From an uncultured Pelagibacteraceae bacterium (GTDB lineage: Bacteria > Pseudomonadota > Alphaproteobacteria > Pelagibacterales > Pelagibacteraceae): a stretch of 64,000 nucleotides of DNA. The stretch is taken from contig CABYPE010000003.1 of the NCBI GenBank assembly GCA_902520685.1, positions 1-64,000 on the forward strand. Direction: 5' to 3'. Below are positions 45,325 through 54,044 of the stretch, piece by piece. The translations under genes and the position numbers were made by a program. Numbering within the stretch: the stretch's first letter is position 1; every line of letters begins with the position of its first letter. The notes under the pieces were generated by a model. The model was not told where the DNA came from. It saw nothing but the letters and a program-made list of their open reading frames with translations, and searched no databases.

Positions 45325-45936
45325 TTAATGGGACCAAATATCATCTTTAAATAATGCTAAATCAAGATCAACTCTTGTTTTTAAAAATTTTAAACAATTT
45401 TTATATAATTCTATTCTGTTCTCTCGATTGAGAATCTTAATTAGCTCATCATGGATTTTATGGAGATATATAACATCATTTGCACAATATTTTAGTTGCG
45501 CCGAAGTTAGATCACCTCCAAAATCAGAATTCTGAAATTGTTTACTTATATCAACATTGGTGAATTCTTTAATAAGTGATTTTAAAGAATGGTTATCTGA
45601 GTATGATCTAGCTAACTTAGATGCAATTTTTGTATCTAATATATTATTAGTTTCAGTTTTGAGATAAAATTTTATGTGGGCCATATCAGCTCTTCCATAA
45701 TGAAAAATCTTTGTTATGGACTGGTCTTCTAAAATTTTAACTAAATTCGGAGCATGGTAGCTAGATCTATTTAACTGAACAATATGTGCATCCAAATTTC
45801 CTGTGGAAATTTGGATAAGGCACAATGGATCTCTTTTTACATTTAGCCCCATAAACTCACCATCAACTGCTATTACATTGCCTAATTTAAGATCATCTGG
45901 TAAATCATTTTTGTGAAGTTTAATATCAATATTCAT
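45325..45936 (-). CDS. RNase D-like 3'-5' exonuclease (single domain)
   Basis: The 203 residues make one DEDDy exonuclease domain: AVDGEFMGL (Asp/Glu), FHYGRADMAHIKF (Asp) and the tyrosine motif LKYCANDVIYLHKIH. The HRDC domains of full-length RNase D are missing, as usual for this alphaproteobacterial subfamily. It likely trims RNA 3' ends. It is divergent from the NDUFA9-like gene with 18 bases of TATATATA-type sequence between starts, and leads the kdsD-lptC-lptB unit. Confidence 0.88.
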   Translation of the reverse strand: MNIDIKLHKNDLPDDLKLGNVIAVDGEFMGLNVKRDPLCLIQISTGNLDAHIVQLNRSSYHAPNLVKILEDQSITKIFHYGRADMAHIKFYLKTETNNILDTKIASKLARSYSDNHSLKSLIKEFTNVDISKQFQNSDFGGDLTSAQLKYCANDVIYLHKIHDELIKILNRENRIELYKNCLKFLKTRVDLDLALFKDDIWSH

Positions 45937-45954
45937 TTCTAACTATATATATAT

Positions 45955-46926
45955 ATGAAACCTAAAAATTGTCTAATCTTTGGTGGAAGTGGTCAAATAG
46001 GAAGATACCTAATTAGAAAACTTACAAAAAATAATATTAGAGTTACAGTTGTTACAAGAAATATACATCAAAAAAGCTTCATCATTAAAACCCAAGGAAA
46101 TGCTGGATATATTGATATAGTAGAGGCTAATATTTATGATGAAAAAAAAATAAGAGATTTATTCTCTAAATCAGATGTTTGTATAAATTTAATAGGAATT
46201 TTATTTGAAAAAAATAAAGGGAATACATTTTATAATATTCATACTCTTTTTCCATCTTTGTTATCAAAATTAGCAAAAGAGTATAAACTTAAAAATTATA
46301 TTCACATATCAGCACTTGGAATTAATGATGCTAAAGATAGCAATTATGCAAAAAGTAAATTGGATGGAGAAAAAAATATTTTTAATGACTTTCCAATTTC
46401 AACTATTCTGAGACCTTCAATCGTATACTCGGTGGATGATAACTTTACGACAAATTTTATGACGTTATTAAACAGACTTCCAATTTTTCCTTTATATTAT
46501 TCTGGAAATACAAAATTTACTCCTATTCATTGTTCAGATTTAACCGATATAATTTATGATGTAATTACAAAAAATATTAACTCAAAAATTATTGAATGCG
46601 TCGGACCAGAGGTGATTAGTTTTAAAGAAATAATCGAGAGACTTTTAAGCTTAATAGATAAGAAAAGATTATTATTGCCTATGCCGTTACCACTTGCATC
46701 ATTAACCGCAAAAGTATTTCAATTATTACCAAACCCTATTTTAACTGAGGATCAATTGAGATTGCTAAAATATGATAATATTTTATCGGGTAAATATAAA
46801 AGTAATTCTGAAATAGGCACACCTAGTAAAAAATATTTTAATAATGAGGTAAAAAAATATGCGTATATGTGGCGAGAAGGTGGACAATTTTCAACAGAAA
46901 AATATTTAACTAAAGAAAGTAATTAG
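45955..46926 (+). CDS. NAD(P)-binding protein, NDUFA9-like (complex I-associated family)
   Basis: The 323-residue Rossmann protein begins with NCLIFGGSGQIGRYLIRKL and has HISALGIND, then YAKSKLDGE in the place of YxxxK, then LRPSIVYS. This is the layout of NDUFA9-like atypical SDR proteins found in alphaproteobacteria and in the mitochondrial complex I accessory subunit. It binds NAD(P)H or has a role in quinone-related assembly; bacterial function is not settled. It ends 8 bases before convergent gcrA. Confidence 0.87.
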   Translation: MKPKNCLIFGGSGQIGRYLIRKLTKNNIRVTVVTRNIHQKSFIIKTQGNAGYIDIVEANIYDEKKIRDLFSKSDVCINLIGILFEKNKGNTFYNIHTLFPSLLSKLAKEYKLKNYIHISALGINDAKDSNYAKSKLDGEKNIFNDFPISTILRPSIVYSVDDNFTTNFMTLLNRLPIFPLYYSGNTKFTPIHCSDLTDIIYDVITKNINSKIIECVGPEVISFKEIIERLLSLIDKKRLLLPMPLPLASLTAKVFQLLPNPILTEDQLRLLKYDNILSGKYKSNSEIGTPSKKYFNNEVKKYAYMWREGGQFSTEKYLTKESN

Positions 46927-46934
46927 CCCTATAA

Positions 46935-47429
46935 CTATGCTGACTGTATTTTTTTTTCTATAAATTCAGGGATCTCGTCTTTGTCAGCTACATCTTCCTT
47001 TTTACCTTTTGGCTGGTAAGCATAAAGCAAGTGTAGTTTACAATATGAAAAATCTTTTAAAGATGATCTTCCACAAAAGTAAAAATTTTTTTCATCTGGG
47101 TGTCCAATAGGCCATTTACATGAATTTTCATCTAATTCTTCTAATTGTTTTGGATTTTCTGGCTCAAAATCTTTTTCAATAATTAAAGATTTGAATTTAC
47201 TTTTTCTTCCTTTTTTAGATAGGTTATTTTTCCCCTCTACATTGTTGTCGAAGTTCTTACTTGATGTAGCCGATCTAGTTTTTATTTTAGCTGATAAATT
47301 AAGTCTATGAGCTTTACCAATTACTGCGTTTCTACTTATTCCACCAATTATCTCAGCAATTTGACTAGCAGTATTTCCCTTACCCCATAACTCTTTTAAT
47401 TTTAATACTTTTTCTTCTGTCCAGCTCAT
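46935..47429 (-). CDS. gcrA: GcrA cell cycle regulator
   Basis: The 164 residues start with the helix-turn-helix MSWTEEKVLKLKELWGKG followed by SRNAVIGKAHRLNLSA, the signature of GcrA. The C-terminus has a Cys/His group (CKWPIGHP, FCGRSS, YCKLHLLYAYQP) that contacts sigma70 in Caulobacter. GcrA activates cell cycle genes at CcrM-methylated GANTC sites; ccrM is not in this window. Confidence 0.93.
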   Translation of the reverse strand: MSWTEEKVLKLKELWGKGNTASQIAEIIGGISRNAVIGKAHRLNLSAKIKTRSATSSKNFDNNVEGKNNLSKKGRKSKFKSLIIEKDFEPENPKQLEELDENSCKWPIGHPDEKNFYFCGRSSLKDFSYCKLHLLYAYQPKGKKEDVADKDEIPEFIEKKIQSA

Positions 47430-47611
47430 ATTTATCTATATAATGTACTAATTTTTTTTATAAACACAATATAGTGTTATAAATTCCTAATTAACAAGGA
47501 ATATTTAACATTTATTAACAATTGCTGTTATTAAATTAACTGAATTTTTCAATCGAAAATTGAATCTATTTCATTTAATTTTCATCAGTTTAGTATTAGT
47601 AAATTTTAATT
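47430..47611. promoter_or_regulatory. Divergent regulatory region between gcrA and argD
   Basis: This 182-base gap is among the longest in the window. It holds an imperfect palindrome with AACAC and GTGTT arms (47463-47478), about 40 bases upstream of gcrA, and four direct TTAAC words at 47491, 47505, 47515 and 47536. TTAA words recall half-sites of CtrA, but the canonical 7-base spacing is not met exactly. TATATA near 47441 could be the gcrA -10. Confidence 0.4.
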
Positions 47612-48775
47612 ATGAGCTTTCTTGCAAAAAATTATAACCGAAAAAAAATTGCCTTTAAAACAGGCAAAGGTAGTTTTTTAATTTCGGATAAAGGTCAAAA
47701 GTATTTAGATTTTGTACAAGGTATTGCAGTAAATTCTTTAGGTCACGCACATCCAAAATTAATAAAAGCGTTAAATAATCAATCTAAAAAGATATGGCAT
47801 GTGTCAAATGCATTTATTATTCCTGAAGGAGAAAGATTGGCAAAAAAAATTGTTCGAAAAACATTTGCTGATTATGTTATGTTTCAAAATAGTGGTGCTG
47901 AGGCCACAGAGGCAGCAATTAAAGTTGCAAGAAGATATTTTTATTCGATAGGACAACCAAAGAAAAATAGAGTTTTATGTATAAAGAATTCCTTTCATGG
48001 AAGAACGATAGCTGCAATTTATGCTAGTGGATCAAAAAAAATGACAGAGGGTTTTGGACCTAAAATAAATGGTTTTGATCATTTTGATTTTGGTGATCAT
48101 AAATCCTTAAAGAGATCGATTAACAATAATACTGCAGCTGTGATGGTCGAAACAATTATGGGTGAAGGTGGAATTAAGGTTATACCAGATTGGTGTTTAA
48201 AGGATCTTAGAAAATTATGTAATCAAAAAAAAATTTTATTAATTCTTGATGAAGTTCAATGTGGCATAGGTAGATCCGGAGATTTTTTTGCTTTTGAAAA
48301 ATCAAAAGTTAAACCAGACATTGTTCCTATTGCAAAGGGTATAGGTGGCGGTTTTCCCATAGGTGCAGTTTTGATGAATAAAAAGGTTGCATCTGGAATG
48401 GTTGCAGGCACACATGGATCAACTTTTGGGGGAAATCCACTTGCAATGCAAGTCGGTAATACTGTTATTGATATAATTTCTAAAAAAAGTTTTTTAAATA
48501 ATGTAAAGAAAAATTCAAAATATTTTATAAATAAATTAAACGAAATAAAAAATGAATATCCACATGTAATTGAAGAAGTCAGAGGAAAAGGTTTTTTAAT
48601 TGGACTTAAACTTCGAAAAGATCAATCAAATTTTATTAAAAAATTAATGGATAATAGATTATTGACTATAAGAGCAGCAGAAAATGTTGTGAGAATTTTA
48701 CCCCCACTTAATGTTAAAAAATCAGAGCTTAATTTGTCTATAAAGATAATCAAAAAGGTTTGTTCAGAATATTAA
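47612..48775 (+). CDS. argD: Acetylornithine aminotransferase
   Basis: PLP transaminase in arginine synthesis, and possibly succinyl-DAP transaminase in lysine synthesis. The 387 residues show FVQGIAVNSLGHAHPKL, QNSGAEATEAAIKVAR, KNSFHGRT, LILDEVQCGIGRSG, the PLP-lysine motif PIAKGIGGGFPIGA and GTHGSTFGGNPLA. argF follows after 4 bases. Confidence 0.94.
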   Translation: MSFLAKNYNRKKIAFKTGKGSFLISDKGQKYLDFVQGIAVNSLGHAHPKLIKALNNQSKKIWHVSNAFIIPEGERLAKKIVRKTFADYVMFQNSGAEATEAAIKVARRYFYSIGQPKKNRVLCIKNSFHGRTIAAIYASGSKKMTEGFGPKINGFDHFDFGDHKSLKRSINNNTAAVMVETIMGEGGIKVIPDWCLKDLRKLCNQKKILLILDEVQCGIGRSGDFFAFEKSKVKPDIVPIAKGIGGGFPIGAVLMNKKVASGMVAGTHGSTFGGNPLAMQVGNTVIDIISKKSFLNNVKKNSKYFINKLNEIKNEYPHVIEEVRGKGFLIGLKLRKDQSNFIKKLMDNRLLTIRAAENVVRILPPLNVKKSELNLSIKIIKKVCSEY

Positions 48776-48779
48776 TTAT

Positions 48780-49709
48780 ATGAAACATTTTATTCATCTT
48801 AAAGATGTTCCAGCAAAAGATTTAAGAAGAATATTAATTGATGCAAAAAAAAGAAAAAAAAAAAGATCTAAATTAAGTACTTTACAGGTTGATAAGAATG
48901 CTCCTTTAAAAGGCAAATTACTAATTCAAATGTTTGAAAAATCTAGTTTACGGACTAGATTAAGCTTTTATCTAGCTATAAAACAATTAGGTGGTGGAAC
49001 AATCACATTAAGATCAAATGAACTTCATTTAGGAGAAGGGGGAGAATCTCTCGAGGATACAGCTAAAATTTTATCAACTTATGGAGACGGTTTTATGCTT
49101 CGAACTGATAGTGATGAAAAAGTTAATAATTTTAAAAGATATCTATCCATTCCAATAATCAACGGCTTATCTCCCTTATCGCATCCAACACAAGTTTTAT
49201 CTGATGTTTTTACTGTTGAGGAAATTAAAAAAAAACCAATTTCAAAATTGAATATAACTTGGATAGGTGATTCTAACAATGTTTTGAATAGTTTGATAGC
49301 AGCATCTGTTAAATTTTCTTTTAAACTTAATATTGGCTGTCCAAAAAAATATGAACCAAAAAAATTTATTTTAGATTGGGTTAAAGATCAAAATAAAAAA
49401 ATTTATATTTTTAATGATGCAAGAAAAGCAGTAATTAATGCAGATATAATATTTTCAGATAAAGTTATCTCTCTTAACGATAAAGTTAATAAAAAAAATA
49501 AGATTAAAGATTTCAAAAAATTTAAGATAAATAAAAGTTTAATGAGTTATGCAAAAAAAGATTGCACTTTTTTACATTGTTTACCTAGAGGGCTAGAAGT
49601 AGATAACTCTGTATTTAAAAGTAAAAAATCAAAAGTGTGGTTACAAGCCTTAAATAGAGTACACGTTCAGAAAAGTATTTTGTTATATTGTTTTGGTAAA
49701 TTAAGGTAA
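48780..49709 (+). CDS. argF: Ornithine carbamoyltransferase
   Basis: Makes citrulline from ornithine and carbamoyl phosphate. The 309 residues have the phosphate loop EKSSLRTRLSF (family S-T-R-T-R with one substitution, S-L-R-T-R), NGLSPLSHPTQVLSD, TWIGDSNNVLNS for ornithine and FLHCLPRG. Its 3' end overlaps the convergent cytochrome gene by 9 bases. Confidence 0.94.
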   Translation: MKHFIHLKDVPAKDLRRILIDAKKRKKKRSKLSTLQVDKNAPLKGKLLIQMFEKSSLRTRLSFYLAIKQLGGGTITLRSNELHLGEGGESLEDTAKILSTYGDGFMLRTDSDEKVNNFKRYLSIPIINGLSPLSHPTQVLSDVFTVEEIKKKPISKLNITWIGDSNNVLNSLIAASVKFSFKLNIGCPKKYEPKKFILDWVKDQNKKIYIFNDARKAVINADIIFSDKVISLNDKVNKKNKIKDFKKFKINKSLMSYAKKDCTFLHCLPRGLEVDNSVFKSKKSKVWLQALNRVHVQKSILLYCFGKLR

Positions 49710-50243
49710 CGGTGTAGGGTTGTCTGAATTTTGGTTCAGATATTTTATAACTGAAGCTCTATCTTTTTCTTTCCTTAATCCAGCAAAAGCCATTTTAGTT
49801 CCTTTAATCCATTTCGCTGGTTTAATTAAGTAACCATTTAATTCTTCAATCGTCCATTCTTTATTATAACCGGATAGAGCTTTTGAGTATTTATAGTCGC
49901 TTATAGATCCAACTTGTCTTCCAACAACATTGTATAACGCTGGTCCAATATTATTTTTGCCACCTTTCACAATTGAGTGACAAGCTGCACATTTTTTAAA
50001 AACTTTTTCACCTGTAGCTATATCTCCCATAGCCATTAATGCAGAAATATCAATTTTTTCCTCTGTTGTATTTGATTTTTGTTGTGAGTTATTTGTGGAA
50101 ACTTGCTCTACTTCCACAACATAACCTGGCGTTTCAGGTTTATCTACGTAAAATATTATATTGGAAATTTTGCTAATACCAATAATCAACAATGCAACTA
50201 AAAGAATAGCTGCAACAATTTTATTAATTTCAAATGAGTCCAT
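49701..50243 (-). CDS. Membrane-anchored class I cytochrome c (CycM-like)
   Basis: The 180-residue protein has an N-terminal anchor (residues 11-33), a flexible linker and a class I cytochrome c domain: heme site CAACHS, IGPALYNVVGRQVG, and the Met ligand in KGTKMAFAG. This layout matches membrane-bound CycM/c552 that carries electrons from the bc1 complex to the terminal oxidase in alphaproteobacteria. It is a single gene. Confidence 0.9.
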   Translation of the reverse strand: MDSFEINKIVAAILLVALLIIGISKISNIIFYVDKPETPGYVVEVEQVSTNNSQQKSNTTEEKIDISALMAMGDIATGEKVFKKCAACHSIVKGGKNNIGPALYNVVGRQVGSISDYKYSKALSGYNKEWTIEELNGYLIKPAKWIKGTKMAFAGLRKEKDRASVIKYLNQNSDNPTPLP

Positions 50244-50352
50244 TTTTTTTGATAATTTAATAACGAACCTATAACATTATTATTTTAAAATTTCTTAAAT
50301 TTTACTGTACAATTTTGCCTCTATTTATAATCTAAAAAGATATAAATAAGCT

Positions 50353-51087
50353 ATGAAAACATTAATAATTATACCCTCTAGAATGTCAGCTTCTAGATTG
50401 CCAGGAAAACCTTTGCTTAAAATAAATGGTAAGTCTATTATTTCACATGTTTTTAAAAGAGCTGAAAGTGCTGCAATTGGTGAAGTAATAGTTGCAACAG
50501 AGGATCAAGAAATAGTAAGTGATGTTAAAAATAATGGTGGAAATGCAATTTTAACCTCAAGAAATCATCAAACAGGAACAGATAGAATATTTGAAGCACT
50601 GAATTTATTAAACAAAAAAGATATAAATTTTATAATGAATGTTCAAGGAGATGAGCCAGATATAGATATTAATGATATCAAATTATTAGATGCTCAGATG
50701 AAAAAAAATAAATCAAAGATTGGAACTTTAGCAGCTCATATTAAAGATGAAAAAATATATAAAAATAATCATGTAGTTAAAGTTAAAATTAAGGAATCTT
50801 TTGATCAAAATTCTTTCCCGCTAGCGGAAAATTTTATGAGAAATTATCAAGAACAAGAAAAAAAAAATATTTACCATCATATAGGTATTTATTGTTATGA
50901 ATTGCAGACTTTAAAAGATTTTGTCTCGTTTAAACAATCTAAAAATGAATTAGAAAATAAATTAGAACAATTAAGAGCTTTAGATAATGGTATAGATATT
51001 AATGTGGGTCTTGCGAGTAAATCACCAGTAGGTGTAGACACTAAGGAAGATTTTCTGGCTATAAAAAAAATTATGAAATATAAATAA
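50353..51087 (+). CDS. kdsB: 3-deoxy-manno-octulosonate cytidylyltransferase
   Basis: Activates Kdo to CMP-Kdo for lipid A-core assembly. The 244 residues carry IIPSRMSASRLPGKPL, the TSRNHQTGTDRI nucleotide region, NVQGDEPD with metal-binding Asp, YHHIGIYCY and LEQLRALDNG. It fits with kdsD, lptC and lptB elsewhere in the window. A TATAAT at 50326 is a possible -10. pheA follows after 2 bases. Confidence 0.95.
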   Translation: MKTLIIIPSRMSASRLPGKPLLKINGKSIISHVFKRAESAAIGEVIVATEDQEIVSDVKNNGGNAILTSRNHQTGTDRIFEALNLLNKKDINFIMNVQGDEPDIDINDIKLLDAQMKKNKSKIGTLAAHIKDEKIYKNNHVVKVKIKESFDQNSFPLAENFMRNYQEQEKKNIYHHIGIYCYELQTLKDFVSFKQSKNELENKLEQLRALDNGIDINVGLASKSPVGVDTKEDFLAIKKIMKYK

Positions 51088-51089
51088 TT

Positions 51090-51926
51090 ATGAGTAAAAT
51101 TTATTTTCAAGGCACATATGGAGCTTATTCTCATTTAGCATCACTTGCTATTGACCGTAACGCTGAAATTATCCCATGCAAAACATTTGATGAATGTTTT
51201 TTAAACGCCAATAGTGAAAGGGATTCAAAGATTGTAATTCCAGAATCAAATAGAATTACAGGAAATATTGGAATTGAATATTTAATTTTTAAATATCGTT
51301 TAAATATTTATTCTGAATATTTCCAGAAAATAGAGCATAATTTATTGGGTCAGCCAGGTACTAAAATAAAAGATATTAAGAATGTATTTTCTCATTCTCA
51401 AGCTTTATCCCAGTGCTCTAAATTTATTAAAAAAAATAATCTTAATGAACATGTAAGAGCTGATACAGCAGGTTCTGCAAAAATGATTTCAATAAATAAA
51501 AAAAAAGATGAAGCTGCAATAGCTTCAACCTTAGGTGCTGAAATATATGGACTAGAAATAATTCAGAAAAATATTGAAAATGAGTCTGGAAATTTAACAA
51601 GATTTTTAGTTATGGGTAAAGATTTAAAACAACCAGAATTTAATAATAAAAAGTATATAACATCTTTTTTATTTAAGTTAAAAAGTAAGCCAGCAGCACT
51701 TTATCAATCTCTAGGTGGCTTTGCTATTAATGGAGTAAATTTAACTAAACTACAAAGTTATCCTGAAAAAAATTCTTTCGACTCTTTCTTTTTTTTGTGT
51801 GATCTTGACGGACATATAGAAGATAAAAAAGTTCAAAAATCACTTGAAGAGTTAGGTCTTCATTGCCAAGATTTTCATGTTCTTGGTGTTTTTGAGGCAG
51901 ATCCAGTAAGAGAGAAAAAATCATAA
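51090..51926 (+). CDS. pheA: Prephenate dehydratase
   Basis: Converts prephenate to phenylpyruvate. The 278 residues start MSKIYFQGTYGAYSHLAS; the catalytic TRF motif is in GNLTRFLVMG near residue 175. A C-terminal ACT domain follows (SFLFKLKSKPAALYQSLGGFAINGVNLTKL). The phenylalanine-binding ESRP motif of the ACT domain reads QSYP, so feedback control may be altered. There is no chorismate mutase domain. Confidence 0.93.
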   Translation: MSKIYFQGTYGAYSHLASLAIDRNAEIIPCKTFDECFLNANSERDSKIVIPESNRITGNIGIEYLIFKYRLNIYSEYFQKIEHNLLGQPGTKIKDIKNVFSHSQALSQCSKFIKKNNLNEHVRADTAGSAKMISINKKKDEAAIASTLGAEIYGLEIIQKNIENESGNLTRFLVMGKDLKQPEFNNKKYITSFLFKLKSKPAALYQSLGGFAINGVNLTKLQSYPEKNSFDSFFFLCDLDGHIEDKKVQKSLEELGLHCQDFHVLGVFEADPVREKKS

Positions 51927-51933
51927 TCTTTTC

Positions 51934-51963
51934 TTGTGGATTAGAAAACAATACTGCTATAAT
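51934..51963 (+). promoter_or_regulatory. Promoter of the SRP RNA gene
   Basis: TTGTGG (51934-51939), an 18-base spacer and TATAAT (51958-51963) with an extended -10 TG two bases upstream. The predicted start at about 51970 coincides with the first paired base of the SRP RNA. Confidence 0.75.
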
Positions 51964-51969
51964 AGTTTT

Positions 51970-52053
51970 GGAGGCTAGAGGTGGATGCTGCTTGAACCCG
52001 ACCAGATCTTAACGGAAGCAGTCGTAAAGACAGTTATTCAGGTTCTAGTCTCC
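51970..52053 (+). ncRNA. ffs: Signal recognition particle RNA, 4.5S type
   Basis: An 84-base RNA. The ends pair over 11 bases (GGAGGCTAGAG with TTCTAGTCTCC, two G-T). The conserved SRP core is GACCAGATC on one side and GGAAGCAGTC on the other, giving the AGCAG internal loop that binds Ffh. The apical loop is TAAC-like rather than a clear GNRA. With FtsY and Ffh the RNA targets membrane proteins. A promoter is placed exactly upstream and dnaX begins 12 bases after the 3' end, as in several other bacteria. Confidence 0.88.
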
Positions 52054-52065
52054 TAAAATAATAAA

Positions 52066-53724
52066 ATGAATAAAAATACAAAAGTTTTAGCTCTAAAATA
52101 TAGACCCCAGACATTTGACGACCTCATTGGTCAAGAAGTTGTAGCAGAGACTATTAAAAATTCTATAAAGGCTGATAAAGTACCAAATGCCTATCTTTTT
52201 ACCGGCATTAGAGGAATAGGAAAAACTACAATTGCAAGAATTGTTGCAAAGTCCTTAAACTGTCTGAACGGTATAGAAAAATTATGTAAAGAAAGTTTAT
52301 GTGAAAACTGTGAAGCAATTTCTAGTTCTAGACATATTGATGTTCTTGAAATGGATGCAGCAAGCAAAACAGGTGTGGACGATGTTAGAGATTTAATTGA
52401 ATTTTCAAGATACGGACCTACTTCATCTAAATACAAAATTTTTATCATAGATGAAGTTCATATGTTGAGCAAGCAAGCTTTCAATGCGCTGTTAAAAACA
52501 TTAGAGGAGCCACCTGAATATCTCAAGTTTATATTTGCTACAACAGAAATTAAAAAAATACCAATTACCGTAGTATCTAGATGTCAAAGATTTGATCTCT
52601 CTAGAATAAAATCTACTGAATTATTAAATTTTATAAAAAAAATAAAAGATAAAGAAAATGGTAAAGTTACTAATGAAGCTTTAAAGCTTATTGTGAAAAT
52701 ATCTGAAGGATCTGTTAGAGATGCTTTATCTCTACTTGATAGAGCTCTTCTTAGTCTTGAAAGTGAAAAAGAATTAGACTTAAATGCTGCTCAAAAAATA
52801 TTTGGTTATTTTGATAAATCTCAATTAATAGATATGTTTAATTTAATTTTAAAAGGTGATGAAAATAAAGTTATTGAAATTTACAGAAATATTTATGACC
52901 AAGGAGTTGAACCAAAAATATTTATCAATGACTTTCTAGAAATTTTATACTACTTCAAAAATATTAATTCACTTACACTTGAGGGAACTAATTTTTCATT
53001 GAATGATGAGGAGTATAACAATATTAAAGAAATATCAAATAATGTAGATAATAATGTATTTACCTTATTTTGGCAGTTTACAATTCAAACACTTGGAGAA
53101 TTAGATATTGTTTCTAATCAGCATTTATCAGTTGAAATGTTTTTATTGAGATTAATTCATCTTAAAAGTTTTAAGCCTAAAAGAGAAACTTCTCTAAGTG
53201 GTGATGATTTAATTGACAAAAAAGATAGAGATCAAACTAACGTTCCTTCACAAAGAATTAATAAAGAAACCATCAATCAGATTAAAAATATTTCACAAGA
53301 AAAAAAAATAAAATTAGAATCACAAGTTGAAACAAAAACCACTAACGATTTTAGCATTAAATCATTTAGCGAACTAATTAAATTATGTTTAGAAAAAAAA
53401 GAAATGAAATTAAAATATGAACTTGAAAAAAATGTAAATTTAGTAAAATTTGAAAATGGTAGAATGGAAATTTCCTTCAATGATAATTTAGATAAAGATT
53501 TTGTTAAAAACCTATCAACGAAATTGTTAGAATGGACTAGACACAGATGGATTATAAGCTTTAGTAAAAATCAAGGAGAAATTTCTATAAGAGACAAGGA
53601 AAAAAATGAACAAAATGATTTAATTGAAAATACCAAAAAATCTGATTTGTATCAAAGTGTATTAGAGTATTTTCCAGATGCAGAATTAATCGATGTTAAA
53701 TCTTCAAAAAAGGATAATGATTAA
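52066..53724 (+). CDS. dnaX: DNA polymerase III subunits gamma/tau
   Basis: Clamp-loader ATPase of 552 residues. Walker A GIRGIGKTT is near residue 46, the zinc site is formed by CLNGIEKLCKESLCENC, Walker B is FIIDEVHML, and sensor 1 and SRC follow (FATTEIKKI, VVSRCQRFDL). Domain III ends near residue 370; a lysine-rich linker and a tau-like C-terminal domain follow. Codons 412-414 lie in a run of nine A (53300-53308), where slippage would give truncated gamma-like products. It starts just after the SRP RNA and overlaps ybaB by one base. Confidence 0.95.
   Translation: MNKNTKVLALKYRPQTFDDLIGQEVVAETIKNSIKADKVPNAYLFTGIRGIGKTTIARIVAKSLNCLNGIEKLCKESLCENCEAISSSRHIDVLEMDAASKTGVDDVRDLIEFSRYGPTSSKYKIFIIDEVHMLSKQAFNALLKTLEEPPEYLKFIFATTEIKKIPITVVSRCQRFDLSRIKSTELLNFIKKIKDKENGKVTNEALKLIVKISEGSVRDALSLLDRALLSLESEKELDLNAAQKIFGYFDKSQLIDMFNLILKGDENKVIEIYRNIYDQGVEPKIFINDFLEILYYFKNINSLTLEGTNFSLNDEEYNNIKEISNNVDNNVFTLFWQFTIQTLGELDIVSNQHLSVEMFLLRLIHLKSFKPKRETSLSGDDLIDKKDRDQTNVPSQRINKETINQIKNISQEKKIKLESQVETKTTNDFSIKSFSELIKLCLEKKEMKLKYELEKNVNLVKFENGRMEISFNDNLDKDFVKNLSTKLLEWTRHRWIISFSKNQGEISIRDKEKNEQNDLIENTKKSDLYQSVLEYFPDAELIDVKSSKKDND
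53300..53308 (+). other. Possible programmed slippage site in dnaX (A9)
   Basis: Nine A residues cover the end of codon 412 and codons 413-414 plus one base. One extra A leads to TGA after seven more codons (421 residues); one fewer A gives TAA at once (414 residues). Both end after domain III, where gamma ends in other bacteria. Homopolymer runs are common in this DNA, so function is unproven. Confidence 0.35.
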
Positions 53725-54041
53725 TGACAGATTTTTCAAAGATACTAGATAAGGCAAGAGAATTAGAGAATAAAATGAGAGAAAGCCAAGAAAAAATTAA
53801 AAATATTCAAGTTCAAGGTACATCAGGCTCTAATTCTGTAACAGTAACATTAGATGGAGAAGGCGAAATGCAAAAAATTGAAATATCAAATGAAATTTTA
53901 AAGGAAGAAAAATCGATTGTAGAAGATTTGATAGTTGCAGCACATAATAATGCCAAGGCTCAATTAAAATCGAAAACTACAGAAGAAATTTCCAAAGCAA
54001 CTGGTGGCTTAGGTATTCCTGGTTTTAAATGGCCTCTATAG
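53724..54041 (+). CDS. ybaB: Nucleoid-associated protein, YbaB/EbfC family
   Basis: The 105-residue protein has the N-terminal coiled helix (ILDKARELENKMRESQEKI), a central GSNSVTVTLDGEGEMQKIEIS sheet and GLGIPGFKWPL at the end, typical of YbaB/EbfC. It binds DNA as a dimer. It lies in the conserved dnaX-ybaB-recR order with overlaps of one base before and 3 bases of spacing after. Confidence 0.94.
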   Translation: MTDFSKILDKARELENKMRESQEKIKNIQVQGTSGSNSVTVTLDGEGEMQKIEISNEILKEEKSIVEDLIVAAHNNAKAQLKSKTTEEISKATGGLGIPGFKWPL

Positions 54042-54044
54042 TTG

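Noticed and set aside
47505-47519. CtrA binding site
   Set aside because: TTAAC words are 10 bases apart, not the 11 needed for TTAA-N7-TTAA; recorded only as a TTAAC cluster.
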